DNA from: UBA1368 sp964563125
GTDB taxonomy: Bacteria; Bacillota; Syntrophomonadia; Syntrophomonadales; Syntrophomonadaceae
Assembly: GCA_964563125.1 (NCBI GenBank)
Contig: CAZLVY010000013.1
Location: forward strand, 1 to 40,853
Length of the DNA: 40,853 nt
Direction: 5' to 3'
In this document: piece by piece, positions 17,013 to 25,052 of the stretch
Layout: each line of letters opens with the position of its first letter
How positions within the stretch are numbered: the first letter of the stretch is position 1
Notes under the pieces: model-generated
What the model was told of the DNA's origin: nothing
Seen by the model: the letters and a program-made list of their open reading frames with translations, nothing else
The model's database searches: none
Program-made: the position numbers and the translations under genes

Positions 17013-17637
17013 TTATTGTTTCCCCTCCTCGTATACTCTGGCCTGTTTCCACCATAATTTGTGCTCCAACTGGTAAATAAACTTCCGTACAAGAACCAAA
17101 ACGTATTAAACCCAAATGTTTACCTGTTTGAACTATGTCACCTTTTTTAACCCATGTTACAATGCGACGGGCAATTATACCAGTAATCTGCACAACCAGT
17201 ACTTTACCATACCTGGTTTCTAAACCAGTGTAATTTGAAACATTAGTATCCCGAACATCCGATTTATAAGCAGGGTGGAAACTAAACCCCTTTTTTTCGG
17301 TATAATCTACTACTCCGCTGATCGGAACTCTATTAATATGAACATTAAAAATACTTAAAAAAATACTGATACGGATAGCTTCGTCTTGTATAAATTTATC
17401 TTCATAAACTATTGTTATTGATTGTACTTTACCATCAGCGGGAGCAACAACAATACCTTCTTCGTCAATTGTCACCCGGCGAGGATTGCGGAAGAAATAT
17501 ATACAAAAGATAGTCAGTACCAGGAACAACCAGGTTAATATAGTAATTTGTGATAAATGAAAAATAATGGTTATGATGGCAAAGAAACCTATTATTGGCC
17601 AACCATCTTTGGCAATAAAATTGTTTGATATCATCAT
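16993..17637 (-). CDS. psd: Phosphatidylserine decarboxylase, short pyruvoyl type
   Basis: A 214-residue proenzyme that converts phosphatidylserine to phosphatidylethanolamine. Two hydrophobic segments at residues 13-48 anchor it. The self-cleavage site appears as RFGSCTEV, with Gly181-Ser182 forming the pyruvoyl group; the canonical LGST is replaced by FGSC, which is common in the short archaeal-type branch. Two ATGs stand in a row at 17637 and 17634; GGGGA lies 4 and 7 bases upstream respectively, so the second may be used. It overlaps pssA downstream by 20 bases. Confidence 0.9.
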   Translation of the reverse strand: MMISNNFIAKDGWPIIGFFAIITIIFHLSQITILTWLFLVLTIFCIYFFRNPRRVTIDEEGIVVAPADGKVQSITIVYEDKFIQDEAIRISIFLSIFNVHINRVPISGVVDYTEKKGFSFHPAYKSDVRDTNVSNYTGLETRYGKVLVVQITGIIARRIVTWVKKGDIVQTGKHLGLIRFGSCTEVYLPVGAQIMVETGQSIRGGETIIAKLND

Positions 17638-17773
17638 ATATCCCCATATTTCTTATTATTATATGAAATTGGCCCAAAATAGTGCTATTCATATTATTAT
17701 ATAGCATTTGGGGATTACTAACCATTGAATTGCTGAAAGTTAAACCTTTAGCAAGATATTTAATATTAATGAA

Positions 17774-19501
17774 TTATACAAAACGTGGAATTACTACTGA
17801 AGCAGCCTTTTTACTGGTTAACTCATAAATAAAAATAAATGGTATCGGTTCTTTTGTTGCCAGAAAATTTGTGTTCAGCAACAGATATTCCATATGAACC
17901 ATACGACGTCTTTCACGAGGTGTCTTATTATTCAAGGCAGGCATATTGAGTGCTACAAAATCTTCATCCTTAAGAAAAGAGTACAGAATTTCATTTATGT
18001 TATCAGGATTATTTCTGCTAAATGTGGCGGGCAAATTACTCGATTGGTTATTAAGCAAATAATCGAGTTTTAATAGTTCACTCAATATGATTGTTTGTTC
18101 AGGATAATAGGCAATAAAATCATTTAGAAGAGTATACTCTTCTTCCCTTCTATGACCGAAGCGGAAAAAATTTTTATCATTCAGGAAATCAGCATAATCC
18201 TGCCAGAAGGCAAAGGCGTTATTCATGTACAGTTGGTCAATTATATAAGAAAGGCAGTTTGAAACTATACCGGTATTATAGTAGCGGCTTACTAAATCCT
18301 CTACCTGAACAAGCTTCAGCATATCTTCATAGGAAATATAATCATTTTCCAGCACCTGATAAGGCGGCTTTGGTTCAAATTTATAATTATGATCATTACT
18401 TTCTGTCCGTATTAAGGATCCTTTTAATAATTTGAGAAATCCCAATTGAATTACATGAGGTTTTAGATTGTAAACATCATTAAAAGATATTTTAAACCGT
18501 TCAAAATCTTCATAAGGCAAACCGGCAATGAGATCAAGATGAATGTGTATTTTGCAGTTTAGAAGTAGATAAGAAATATTTTCTCGCAGCTTAATCCAGT
18601 CCGAATTCCTGTTAACAGAACACAACGCTTTGGGGTATGTTGATTGTACGCCAATTTCAAAATCGAATACTCCTGACGGAACAATTCTAAGAAAGGCAAG
18701 AAATTCATTGGTTAAAAGTGTGGCATCTATTTCAAAGTGAAATTTAGTCTTGATATTATTTTGCATAATGAAACTCATTATTTCTATGGAGCGCTTTTCA
18801 TTACAATTAAATGTTCTGTCGACAAATTTTACTTCAGGCACTTGGTGATCAATAAGAAATTTAAGATCTTTAAATACTCTTTCCAGGCTAAAATACCTGA
18901 CTCCCCTGGTAGTTGAGGAGAGACAATATGAGCAATTAAAAGGGCAGCCGCGGCTTGTCTCATAATAAATCACCCGATTATTATAATTGCCGATATTTTC
19001 TTCTTCATAAGGAAATGGAATTTTATCTAAATGATTGATTAAAGGCCGGTCGTTATTGGCAGTTATTAAATCGTGGCGGTAAGTCAAACCGGACACTTGC
19101 TGCGGAATTACCTCTTGCTGTAAACAGTAGAGCAACTCGTATAAAGTCTCTTCCCCTTCACCGCGAATTACATAATCTACTGCCTGGTTTTCCTGCAGAA
19201 GAGTAGGGGCATCATAAGTTACTTCCGGCCCGCCAACAATGATTTTTATATCTGGTAAAACCTGTTTTAAGTTAGAGCAAATATCTTTAATTAAATCTAT
19301 ATTCCAGATATAACAGGAGAAACATACCACATCAGGTTTTAAGCTATAAATATCCGCCATTATTTTAGACTGTGGTTCATTAATAGTGTATTCTCTAATA
19401 TGTAGATCGTTAAAATCAGCTTGGCAATAAGCATTGAGATATGCTAATGCTAATGAAGAATGAATAAATTTAGCATTTAGTGTTGTGAGCAGGATTTTCA
19501 T
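17774..19501 (-). CDS. B12-binding-domain radical SAM protein (DUF4080 type)
   Basis: A 575-residue protein. Residues 1 to about 140 resemble a cobalamin-binding Rossmann fold (KIIVGGPEVTYD, YVIRGEGEETL). A radical SAM domain follows with RGCPFNCSYC (C186, C190, C193) and a C-terminal region of about 190 residues of the DUF4080 type. The usual D-x-H-x-x-G cobalamin ligand motif is not obvious, so B12 binding may be base-off or absent. Proteins of this family are widespread in anaerobes, with no known substrate. It lies 25 bases after murB on the same strand and is probably cotranscribed with it. Confidence 0.85.
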   Translation of the reverse strand: MKILLTTLNAKFIHSSLALAYLNAYCQADFNDLHIREYTINEPQSKIMADIYSLKPDVVCFSCYIWNIDLIKDICSNLKQVLPDIKIIVGGPEVTYDAPTLLQENQAVDYVIRGEGEETLYELLYCLQQEVIPQQVSGLTYRHDLITANNDRPLINHLDKIPFPYEEENIGNYNNRVIYYETSRGCPFNCSYCLSSTTRGVRYFSLERVFKDLKFLIDHQVPEVKFVDRTFNCNEKRSIEIMSFIMQNNIKTKFHFEIDATLLTNEFLAFLRIVPSGVFDFEIGVQSTYPKALCSVNRNSDWIKLRENISYLLLNCKIHIHLDLIAGLPYEDFERFKISFNDVYNLKPHVIQLGFLKLLKGSLIRTESNDHNYKFEPKPPYQVLENDYISYEDMLKLVQVEDLVSRYYNTGIVSNCLSYIIDQLYMNNAFAFWQDYADFLNDKNFFRFGHRREEEYTLLNDFIAYYPEQTIILSELLKLDYLLNNQSSNLPATFSRNNPDNINEILYSFLKDEDFVALNMPALNNKTPRERRRMVHMEYLLLNTNFLATKEPIPFIFIYELTSKKAASVVIPRFV

Positions 19502-19526
19502 TTTATTCCTCTATTCATAAAAGTGA

Positions 19527-20426
19527 TTATTCTTCCCCGACTACTAATATTTCGGTATGTAAATTGACATTAAAGGCTTCTTTGACTTTTGCCTGTATAT
19601 AAGCAACTAATTGCAAAACATCGTCAGCAGTTGCTCCACCTTTATTAACAATAAAGCCGGCGTGTTTGGTTGAAACCTGAGCACCGCCAATGCTAAAACC
19701 TTTTAAGCCCAATTGCTCCAACATTGGACCTACATAAAAACCTGTCGGACGCCTAAAAGTACTGCCGGCACTGGGCATTTCAAGTGGCTGCTTACTCTTC
19801 CTTTGCAACGCTAAATCAGCCATACGCATTTCAATTTCAGGTCTGTTGCCGGGAGTTAATTGTAAGCAGACCGCAGTTACAATATATGAACTGTTTTGCA
19901 AAATTGACTGCCGGTAGGCAAAATGCATATCTGGATTATTAATACTGATTAGATTACCATCCGCATCTACAACTATTACTTCCTTTATTACATCTTTCAT
20001 TTCACCATTGTAAGCACCTGCATTCATAACAACGGCACCGCCTAAACTTCCGGGAATACCTTCGGCGAATTCCAGTCCGCTTAAAGAGTTATTGGCTGCC
20101 AATTTTGCTAAATCCGATAAACTAATTCCGGCTTCGGCATATATTTCATTGTCCTTAAATATAACCTGCTTTAATCCTGCGCCTATTTTAATTGCTGCGC
20201 CTCTTATGCCCTTTTCCCGCACCAAGAGGTTACTGCCCAGGCCCAATATAAAAAGCGGAATGTTATTTTCATGGCACCACTTGGTTGTTTTTGCAACTTG
20301 CCCAACATTTTGCGGAAAAATCATTATATCAACCGGACCACCGATTTGAAAGGTAGTATGCTCTTTCATCAACTCATTTAATTTTATGGTCTCAGCTGGG
20401 AGTATTTTATATAAATCTGAATACAT
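19527..20426 (-). CDS. murB: UDP-N-acetylenolpyruvoylglucosamine reductase
   Basis: A 299-residue FAD enzyme that makes UDP-N-acetylmuramate with NADPH in peptidoglycan synthesis. The family motifs are clear: HTTFQIGGPVD at the N-terminus, LGLGSNLLV for FAD binding, GIPGSLGGAVVMNAGAY, and SAGSTFRRP, whose serine acts as the acid. The C-terminal HAGFIVN and the final HTEI segment match type II MurB. ATG 20426 is chosen because AGAGGTG lies 7 bases upstream; the in-frame ATG at 20468 lacks such a site. It is the first gene of a minus-strand run that continues into the radical SAM gene, and is divergent from the glcD-type gene. Confidence 0.92.
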   Translation of the reverse strand: MYSDLYKILPAETIKLNELMKEHTTFQIGGPVDIMIFPQNVGQVAKTTKWCHENNIPLFILGLGSNLLVREKGIRGAAIKIGAGLKQVIFKDNEIYAEAGISLSDLAKLAANNSLSGLEFAEGIPGSLGGAVVMNAGAYNGEMKDVIKEVIVVDADGNLISINNPDMHFAYRQSILQNSSYIVTAVCLQLTPGNRPEIEMRMADLALQRKSKQPLEMPSAGSTFRRPTGFYVGPMLEQLGLKGFSIGGAQVSTKHAGFIVNKGGATADDVLQLVAYIQAKVKEAFNVNLHTEILVVGEE

Positions 20427-20543
20427 GAATAAACACCTCTTTACCGTTTTAACATGTTTATTGTCCATCTTACGGCATTATTCTACTATGCTATTGATTA
20501 TACCTTATCTATTAAGGTTTTATAAACGGCGTCAACAACTTTA

Positions 20544-20552
20544 TGCTATAAT
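20544..20552 (+). promoter_or_regulatory. Extended -10 promoter of the glcD/glcF-type operon
   Basis: TGCTATAAT is a perfect TATAAT with an upstream TG, about 50 bases before the start codon. No good -35 is present, as is usual for extended -10 promoters. Confidence 0.5.
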
Positions 20553-20602
20553 AGCTAAGAATTATTAATCTTTATATTTACTGTTTAAGGGAGTGGAACT
20601 CT

Positions 20603-22003
20603 ATGGATGCCCAGCAAGTACAACAAGACTTACTCGAACTGTTTGGTAAACAAAAAGTGCTGACTGAAAAATTAGACTTGATGTATTACTCTTATGACAG
20701 TTCATTTTTAACCAAAATGAAACCGCAGAATCCATGGGCGGTTGTTTTACCTGATTCCACCGCAGAGGTTCAGGAATTGATGAAATATGCCTATCTTAAT
20801 CAGATAGATGTTATTCCCAGAGGCGCAGGAACCGGAGAAACAGGCGGAAGTGTGGCACTAAACGGCGGCATTGTCCTGGACATGTCAAACTTTAATGAAA
20901 TAGTAGAAATTGATCAAAAGAATATGCAGGTTATAGTAAGACCAGGCATAATACATGCTGAATTAAATAAAAGACTGGCCGAGTATAATCTATTCTTCCC
21001 TCCCGATCCTGGCAGCAGTCAAATGTGTACTGTCGGTGGAATGGTGTCCAATAATGCCAGTGGTCTCAGAGCAGTAAAATATGGCTGTACAGAACAATAT
21101 GTGTTAGGTTTGGAAATAGTGCTTCCTAATGGAGAAATTATGTATACCGGCGGCATTAAAGCCAGAACCTTGAAAAATGTTTCCGGCTTAAATTTAACCA
21201 AGATAATGGTTGGCTCAGAAGGTGTTTTAGGGGTAATTACCCGTATTCGTCTGCGCTGCTGGCCTAAACCAAAAGCTCGGGGAATTGCCATGGCTGTTTT
21301 TGATTCATTGGATGATGCACCGGCTACAGTATTAGAAATATATCAAGCCGGAATTATGCCATCAGGTATGGAAATATTAGATAGTTCTGCTATAGGAGCT
21401 GTCAATTTATATAAACCGGAAATTAATCTGCCGGAAGCAGAAGCCATTTTACTATTTGAAGTAGATGGTAATCCCCCCTCAGTTGAATATGAGGGAAATG
21501 TGATAAAAGAAGTTGCCGGTCGCAGAGCCAGAAATGTTGAATGGTCAACAGATCCGCAGAGAATGGCTCAGTTATGGGAAGGACGCAGTGTTACTGCTAC
21601 TGCTGCTGCCCGTATCAGATCTGACGGAACCAGAGTTTTTGCCGGTGAAGATATAAGCGTTCCTTTGGACAAAGTGGCAGATACTTTAAGAGCCATTAGA
21701 AAATTGGGGCAAAAATATGATATTCAGGTAGTAAATTATGGTCATATTGGTGATGGCAATGTCCATACCGCACCGGTAATTAACCCTGAAATCCCGGAAG
21801 AAGTAGAGCGTGTTAATCAGTTAGTTCACGAGATTCATCTTTTAGCAATTGAATTAAATGGATCTACCACTGGTGAACATGGCGTCGGGGCAGTTCGCCG
21901 CCAATATGCAGAAATCGAGCATGGCAATGCAGTTAATTATATGAAGAAAATCAAACAAGTTTTTGATGACAAAGGGATAATGAATCCTGGTAAGTTATTT
22001 TAG
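20603..22003 (+). CDS. FAD-linked 2-hydroxyacid oxidase/dehydrogenase, GlcD type
   Basis: A 466-residue flavoprotein of the GlcD/D-lactate dehydrogenase (FAD-binding type 4) family, which oxidises a 2-hydroxyacid such as lactate or glycolate. The FAD-binding PRGAGTGETGGSV lies near residue 73, CTVGGMVSNNASG near residue 140, and the C-terminal VNYGHIGDGNVHTAP and TTGEHGVG supply the histidines of the active site. The next gene encodes its Fe-S partner, 32 bases downstream. An anaerobe would pass the electrons to an electron carrier (for example ETF) rather than oxygen; no ETF gene is seen here. Substrate not determined. Confidence 0.88.
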   Translation: MDAQQVQQDLLELFGKQKVLTEKLDLMYYSYDSSFLTKMKPQNPWAVVLPDSTAEVQELMKYAYLNQIDVIPRGAGTGETGGSVALNGGIVLDMSNFNEIVEIDQKNMQVIVRPGIIHAELNKRLAEYNLFFPPDPGSSQMCTVGGMVSNNASGLRAVKYGCTEQYVLGLEIVLPNGEIMYTGGIKARTLKNVSGLNLTKIMVGSEGVLGVITRIRLRCWPKPKARGIAMAVFDSLDDAPATVLEIYQAGIMPSGMEILDSSAIGAVNLYKPEINLPEAEAILLFEVDGNPPSVEYEGNVIKEVAGRRARNVEWSTDPQRMAQLWEGRSVTATAAARIRSDGTRVFAGEDISVPLDKVADTLRAIRKLGQKYDIQVVNYGHIGDGNVHTAPVINPEIPEEVERVNQLVHEIHLLAIELNGSTTGEHGVGAVRRQYAEIEHGNAVNYMKKIKQVFDDKGIMNPGKLF

Positions 22004-22035
22004 CTTTTAGTTGCAGTAAAGGAGTTAGGGTTGTT

Positions 22036-23331
22036 GTGGATTTTAAAAATTTGCCGCTGGTCAAAGAGCAAATAATGAAATGCGTACGCTGCGGAAAATG
22101 CCGCAGTGTTTGTCCGGTATTCGCTGAACTGCGCAATGAAACTGCTGCACCAAGAGGTCATGTCTTTATGGTGCAGATGCTCAGAGACGGAGTTGTGGAG
22201 CCTACTGAAGAAGTTTACAAGCGCTTAACCGCTTGCCTGATGTGTGAAACCTGCAGTGTTAATTGTCCCTCAGGTATAGATATTCATGAATTAAATGCTG
22301 CAGCCAGGTCTTATATTAATCAGGAAAACCCCAGCATAACTAAAGATTTAATATTTGATACTTTATGGACCAAACCATCTTTATTAAGCTTTTCTACCCT
22401 GTTTATGTCGGGAGTGCAAAAAGCCGGTTTACAAAAATTTGCCCGCAATTTAGGGCTGACTAAACTGCTGCCGGGAGATTTACCCGAAGCTGAAAAAATA
22501 CTTGATGCTGTCCCCTTCATGAATGCCCGCAGGTTAATTCCTGAAGTTAATGCGGCCAAAGGGGTTAAAAAATATAAAATCGGCTACTTTTTAGGTTGCG
22601 CTACTAACCTACTCTTTCCTGATGTTGCTGTTGCTGCTGTAGAAGTTTTAACCAACAACGGCTGTGAAGTTATTGTACCGCGCCATACAAAATGCTGCGG
22701 ACTTCCGCAAATAGCCAATGGCAAAATGGATACAGCCCGAAGCCTGGCAATTCATAACATAGAAGTTTTTAATTCCTATGATTTTGACTATATAATCACA
22801 GACTGCGGCTCATGCTCTTCAGCATTATCAGCAAAAAATATGCATTTCCTGCTGGGTGAGACTCAACATGCGAAGGCAGCGGAAGCTTTTGCCAGTAAGG
22901 TAATGGATTTAACCAAGTTTTTAATTGAGGTTTTAGATATAAATATACCAGTAAATAATATGCAGCAAACCCGGAGCGTCACCTATCATGATCCTTGTCA
23001 CCTGGCTAATGCTCAGGGAATTAAACAACAACCCCGGGAACTTTTAAGACGTATTCCCGGTGTTAAACTAATTGAAATGTCAGACACCAATTATTGCTGT
23101 GGCGGCTCAGGGACTTATAGTATTACTCATTACCAAACCTCAATGCAAATTCTGGACAAAAAGATGGCCATGATCAAGCAAACTGGTGCTCAAACGATTG
23201 CTACCTGTTGTCCAAGTTGCACCATGCAGTTAAATTATGGTATAAAGAGGCACAATATGAATTGTAATGTGGTTCATCCGATTCAGTTAGTCAGAGAAGC
23301 AAGCAGGTTAAGTGTTTTAAACTCTGCTTAA
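22036..23331 (+). CDS. Iron-sulfur subunit of 2-hydroxyacid oxidase, GlcF type
   Basis: A 431-residue protein with two ferredoxin-type clusters: CVRCGKCRSVCP (C16, C19, C22, C26) and CLMCETCSVNCP. Two CCG domains of the heterodisulfide-reductase kind follow, visible as GCATNLLFPD with CCGLPQ, and DPCHLANAQG with CCGGSG and CCPSC. It starts with GTG 22036, with AAAGGAG upstream; no ATG lies nearby. It forms an operon with the GlcD-type gene and should carry electrons away from its FAD. After the stop there is no clear terminator; a dispersed repeat begins 55 bases on. Confidence 0.88.
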   Translation: MDFKNLPLVKEQIMKCVRCGKCRSVCPVFAELRNETAAPRGHVFMVQMLRDGVVEPTEEVYKRLTACLMCETCSVNCPSGIDIHELNAAARSYINQENPSITKDLIFDTLWTKPSLLSFSTLFMSGVQKAGLQKFARNLGLTKLLPGDLPEAEKILDAVPFMNARRLIPEVNAAKGVKKYKIGYFLGCATNLLFPDVAVAAVEVLTNNGCEVIVPRHTKCCGLPQIANGKMDTARSLAIHNIEVFNSYDFDYIITDCGSCSSALSAKNMHFLLGETQHAKAAEAFASKVMDLTKFLIEVLDINIPVNNMQQTRSVTYHDPCHLANAQGIKQQPRELLRRIPGVKLIEMSDTNYCCGGSGTYSITHYQTSMQILDKKMAMIKQTGAQTIATCCPSCTMQLNYGIKRHNMNCNVVHPIQLVREASRLSVLNSA

Positions 23332-23386
23332 CATTATTAATCAACAATAAGGCATTATTAAAGCACTTTACGACTAATGCAAAGTG

Positions 23387-23522
23387 CTCAGACCGTCAAA
23401 AAAGGCCAAGTGCTGCGTTAATTCGGAAGTGCCGTTCAATCGACGTACCTCACGTACGCCTCAATCACGGCCCTTCCGATTGCCTTGCTCTTGACCTTTT
23501 TTGCTCGCTCTGTCAGGATGTC
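23387..23522. repeat. Dispersed palindromic repeat, copy A
   Basis: About 136 bases shared with a second copy at 38652-38833. A left end of 19 bases (CTCAGACCGTCAAAAAAGG) and a 107-base core (23416-23522) match copy B; between the core copies I count about nine mismatches. The two ends are imperfect inverted repeats (CAGACCGT-C-AAAAAAGG against CAGAGCGAGC-AAAAAAGG). The interior is also palindromic (TCGGAAG with CTTCCGA, GCCGT with ACGGC, CGTAC with GTACG), so the whole can fold into one long hairpin. It looks like a miniature mobile element or REP-type repeat. A small hairpin (AGCACTTT/AAAGTGCT) sits directly before it. Confidence 0.85.
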
Positions 23523-23557
23523 TGATTTATACACACACTGAAATTCTGGAGGTATTT

Positions 23558-24280
23558 ATGAGTAAACGCCGCATAAAGAAGATGTTTAAACAAGTGAGGG
23601 ATGCCAACCTTAAATATAGATTGGTTGAAAACGGCGATCGGGTGGCAGTCGGCTTATCAGGCGGCAAGGATAGCATTACACTGCTGTATTTTTTGTGGTT
23701 GCTGCAGAAATATACCCCACTTGAATTCGAAATTATTCCTATTCATATTGATTTAGGCTGGGATTTAAGACTTACCTCTTTGCATGAATTTTGCCAGAGT
23801 CTTGGTTTTTCTTTAAAGATTGAAAAAACCAATATCGGGCAAGTAGTTTTTGATATAAGAAAAGAAGGCAACCCTTGCTCACTTTGTGCCAACCTTCGCC
23901 GAGGGGCACTTAACAACACTGCTAAAAATATGAACTGCAATAAAGTAGCACTTGGTCATCACATGGACGATGTAGTTAATACCCTTTTCCTGTCCATGCT
24001 GTATGAAAATCGCTTTGGCGTTTTTAAACCCCTGACATATCTGGATAGAGTTGATATTACTGTAATCAGACCATTAATATATGTGGAGGAAAAAGATATC
24101 GAGCTCTTCATTGAATCTTCAGATATAGCAGTAGTGGAAAATTTATGCCCGGCAGAAGGATTATCTAAAAGAAAAGAAATTAGTCTTTTAGTCGATAAAA
24201 TTGAAATTGAGCATCCTGGTGCCAAACGCAGTTTTTTACGCAGCATCGAAAATGTAAGTCCGGATAATTTTTGGAAATAA
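23558..24280 (+). CDS. TtcA-family tRNA 2-thiolation protein (PP-loop ATPase)
   Basis: A 240-residue PP-loop protein. The adenylation motif SGGKDS follows AVGLSGG near residue 34, and PCSLCANLRRG supplies the CxxC pair used for a [4Fe-4S] cluster in TtcA. ALGHHMDDVVNT is the family's histidine motif. TtcA puts sulfur on C32 of certain tRNAs; clostridial paralogs are less well studied, so the target base is inferred. ATG 23558 is chosen because TGGAGG lies 5 to 10 bases upstream; the frame extends upstream but would run into the repeat. It precedes lexA by 67 bases on the same strand. Confidence 0.85.
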   Translation: MSKRRIKKMFKQVRDANLKYRLVENGDRVAVGLSGGKDSITLLYFLWLLQKYTPLEFEIIPIHIDLGWDLRLTSLHEFCQSLGFSLKIEKTNIGQVVFDIRKEGNPCSLCANLRRGALNNTAKNMNCNKVALGHHMDDVVNTLFLSMLYENRFGVFKPLTYLDRVDITVIRPLIYVEEKDIELFIESSDIAVVENLCPAEGLSKRKEISLLVDKIEIEHPGAKRSFLRSIENVSPDNFWK

Positions 24281-24283
24281 AGA

Positions 24284-24319
24284 CGAACATTTGTTTTGTA
24301 TAAATACTTGTGGTATAAT
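24284..24319 (+). promoter_or_regulatory. lexA promoter with LexA (SOS) box
   Basis: The sequence CGAACATTTGTTTT (24284-24297) fits the Gram-positive SOS box CGAAC-N4-GTTCG with two changes in its right half. The -35 TTGTTT (24291-24296) and the -10 TATAAT (24314-24319) are spaced 17 bases, so the box overlaps the -35, as expected for autoregulation. Confidence 0.8.
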
Positions 24320-24347
24320 TTGGGCAAATAACTGGAGGGGGTGCCTT

Positions 24348-24965
24348 ATGTCTGAAGAAGTTAACCTGACTAACCGCCAAAAGCTCATACTTGACTATAT
24401 AAAAAATAAAATAAAAGAATCCGGCTATCCACCATCAGTTCGTGAGATAGGTCACGCCGTTGGTTTAAAATCAAGCTCTACTGTTCACGCTCACCTGGTT
24501 CATCTGGAAGAAATGGGACTGGTTAAAAGAGACCCTACTAAACCCAGGACTGTTATACCTGTTGAACAAGCAGATTTATCTGTAGTAAATGATACAATCT
24601 ATCTTCCTGTAATAGGTGCTGTAGCTGCCGGAACTCCTATTCTGGCCGAGCAAAACATTGATGGACACATGCCGGTCCCTGGTGAATTTATTAATAGCGG
24701 TACTTCTTTTATACTGAAAGTTAAAGGTGAAAGTATGATTGAAGCAGGGATATTAGACGGTGATTACATAATTGTCAGAGAGCAGCCTGATGCTAATAAT
24801 GGTGATATTGTTGTCGCCTTGCTGGAAGACGAAGCAACAGTAAAAAGGTTATATAAACACCAGAATTACATGGAGCTTAAACCGGAAAACAGTGCTATGC
24901 AGCCAATTATAACATCCGAAGCTCATATAGTTGGCAAAGTATTAGGTCTTATGCGCCGCATGTAG
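24348..24965 (+). CDS. lexA: LexA repressor
   Basis: A 205-residue SOS repressor. An N-terminal winged-helix domain (residues 1-70) with the recognition segment VREIGHAVGLKSSSTVHAHL binds the SOS box. The self-cleavage site is Ala94-Gly95 in VAAGTPIL, and the catalytic dyad is Ser129 (KGESM) and Lys166 (ATVKRL) in the S24 peptidase domain. ATG 24348 is chosen for GGAGGGGG about 7 bases upstream; an in-frame TTG 57 bases earlier lies inside the promoter. Its own promoter carries an SOS box. It ends one base before a large inverted repeat. Confidence 0.95.
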   Translation: MSEEVNLTNRQKLILDYIKNKIKESGYPPSVREIGHAVGLKSSSTVHAHLVHLEEMGLVKRDPTKPRTVIPVEQADLSVVNDTIYLPVIGAVAAGTPILAEQNIDGHMPVPGEFINSGTSFILKVKGESMIEAGILDGDYIIVREQPDANNGDIVVALLEDEATVKRLYKHQNYMELKPENSAMQPIITSEAHIVGKVLGLMRRM

Positions 24966-25045
24966 ACACAAGGGGACGGTTCTGTTGTGTCAAGTCAAGT
25001 AAGATGTAGATGATATTTTGACACAACAGAACCGTCCCCTTGTGT
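24966..25045. repeat. Perfect 27-28-bp inverted repeat between convergent lexA and glnA
   Basis: The arm at 24966-24992 (core GGGGACGGTTCTGTTGTGTC) is exactly complementary to the arm at 25019-25045, and one more A-T pair extends it inward; the spacer is about 26 bases. The ends of each arm are themselves complementary (ACACAA and TTGTGT), so each arm can also fold alone. It starts immediately after the lexA stop and ends 7 bases from the glnA stop. A motif of this sequence recurs in many anaerobe genomes as a dispersed repeat, from general knowledge rather than a search. It may act as a bidirectional terminator. Confidence 0.9.
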
Positions 25046-25052
25046 GATATAT

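Noticed and set aside
17658..17663. Promoter -10 for psd (TATAAT on the minus strand)
   Set aside because: No -35 at a suitable distance, and AT-rich sequence gives such matches by chance.
20603..23331. A heterodisulfide reductase pair
   Set aside because: The first gene has a GlcD-type FAD domain and the second has two ferredoxin clusters plus two CCG domains, which is the GlcD/GlcF pattern, not HdrABC.
24966..25045. A CRISPR repeat pair or phage attachment site
   Set aside because: The two units are inverted, not direct, there is only one pair, and no integrase or cas gene is near.
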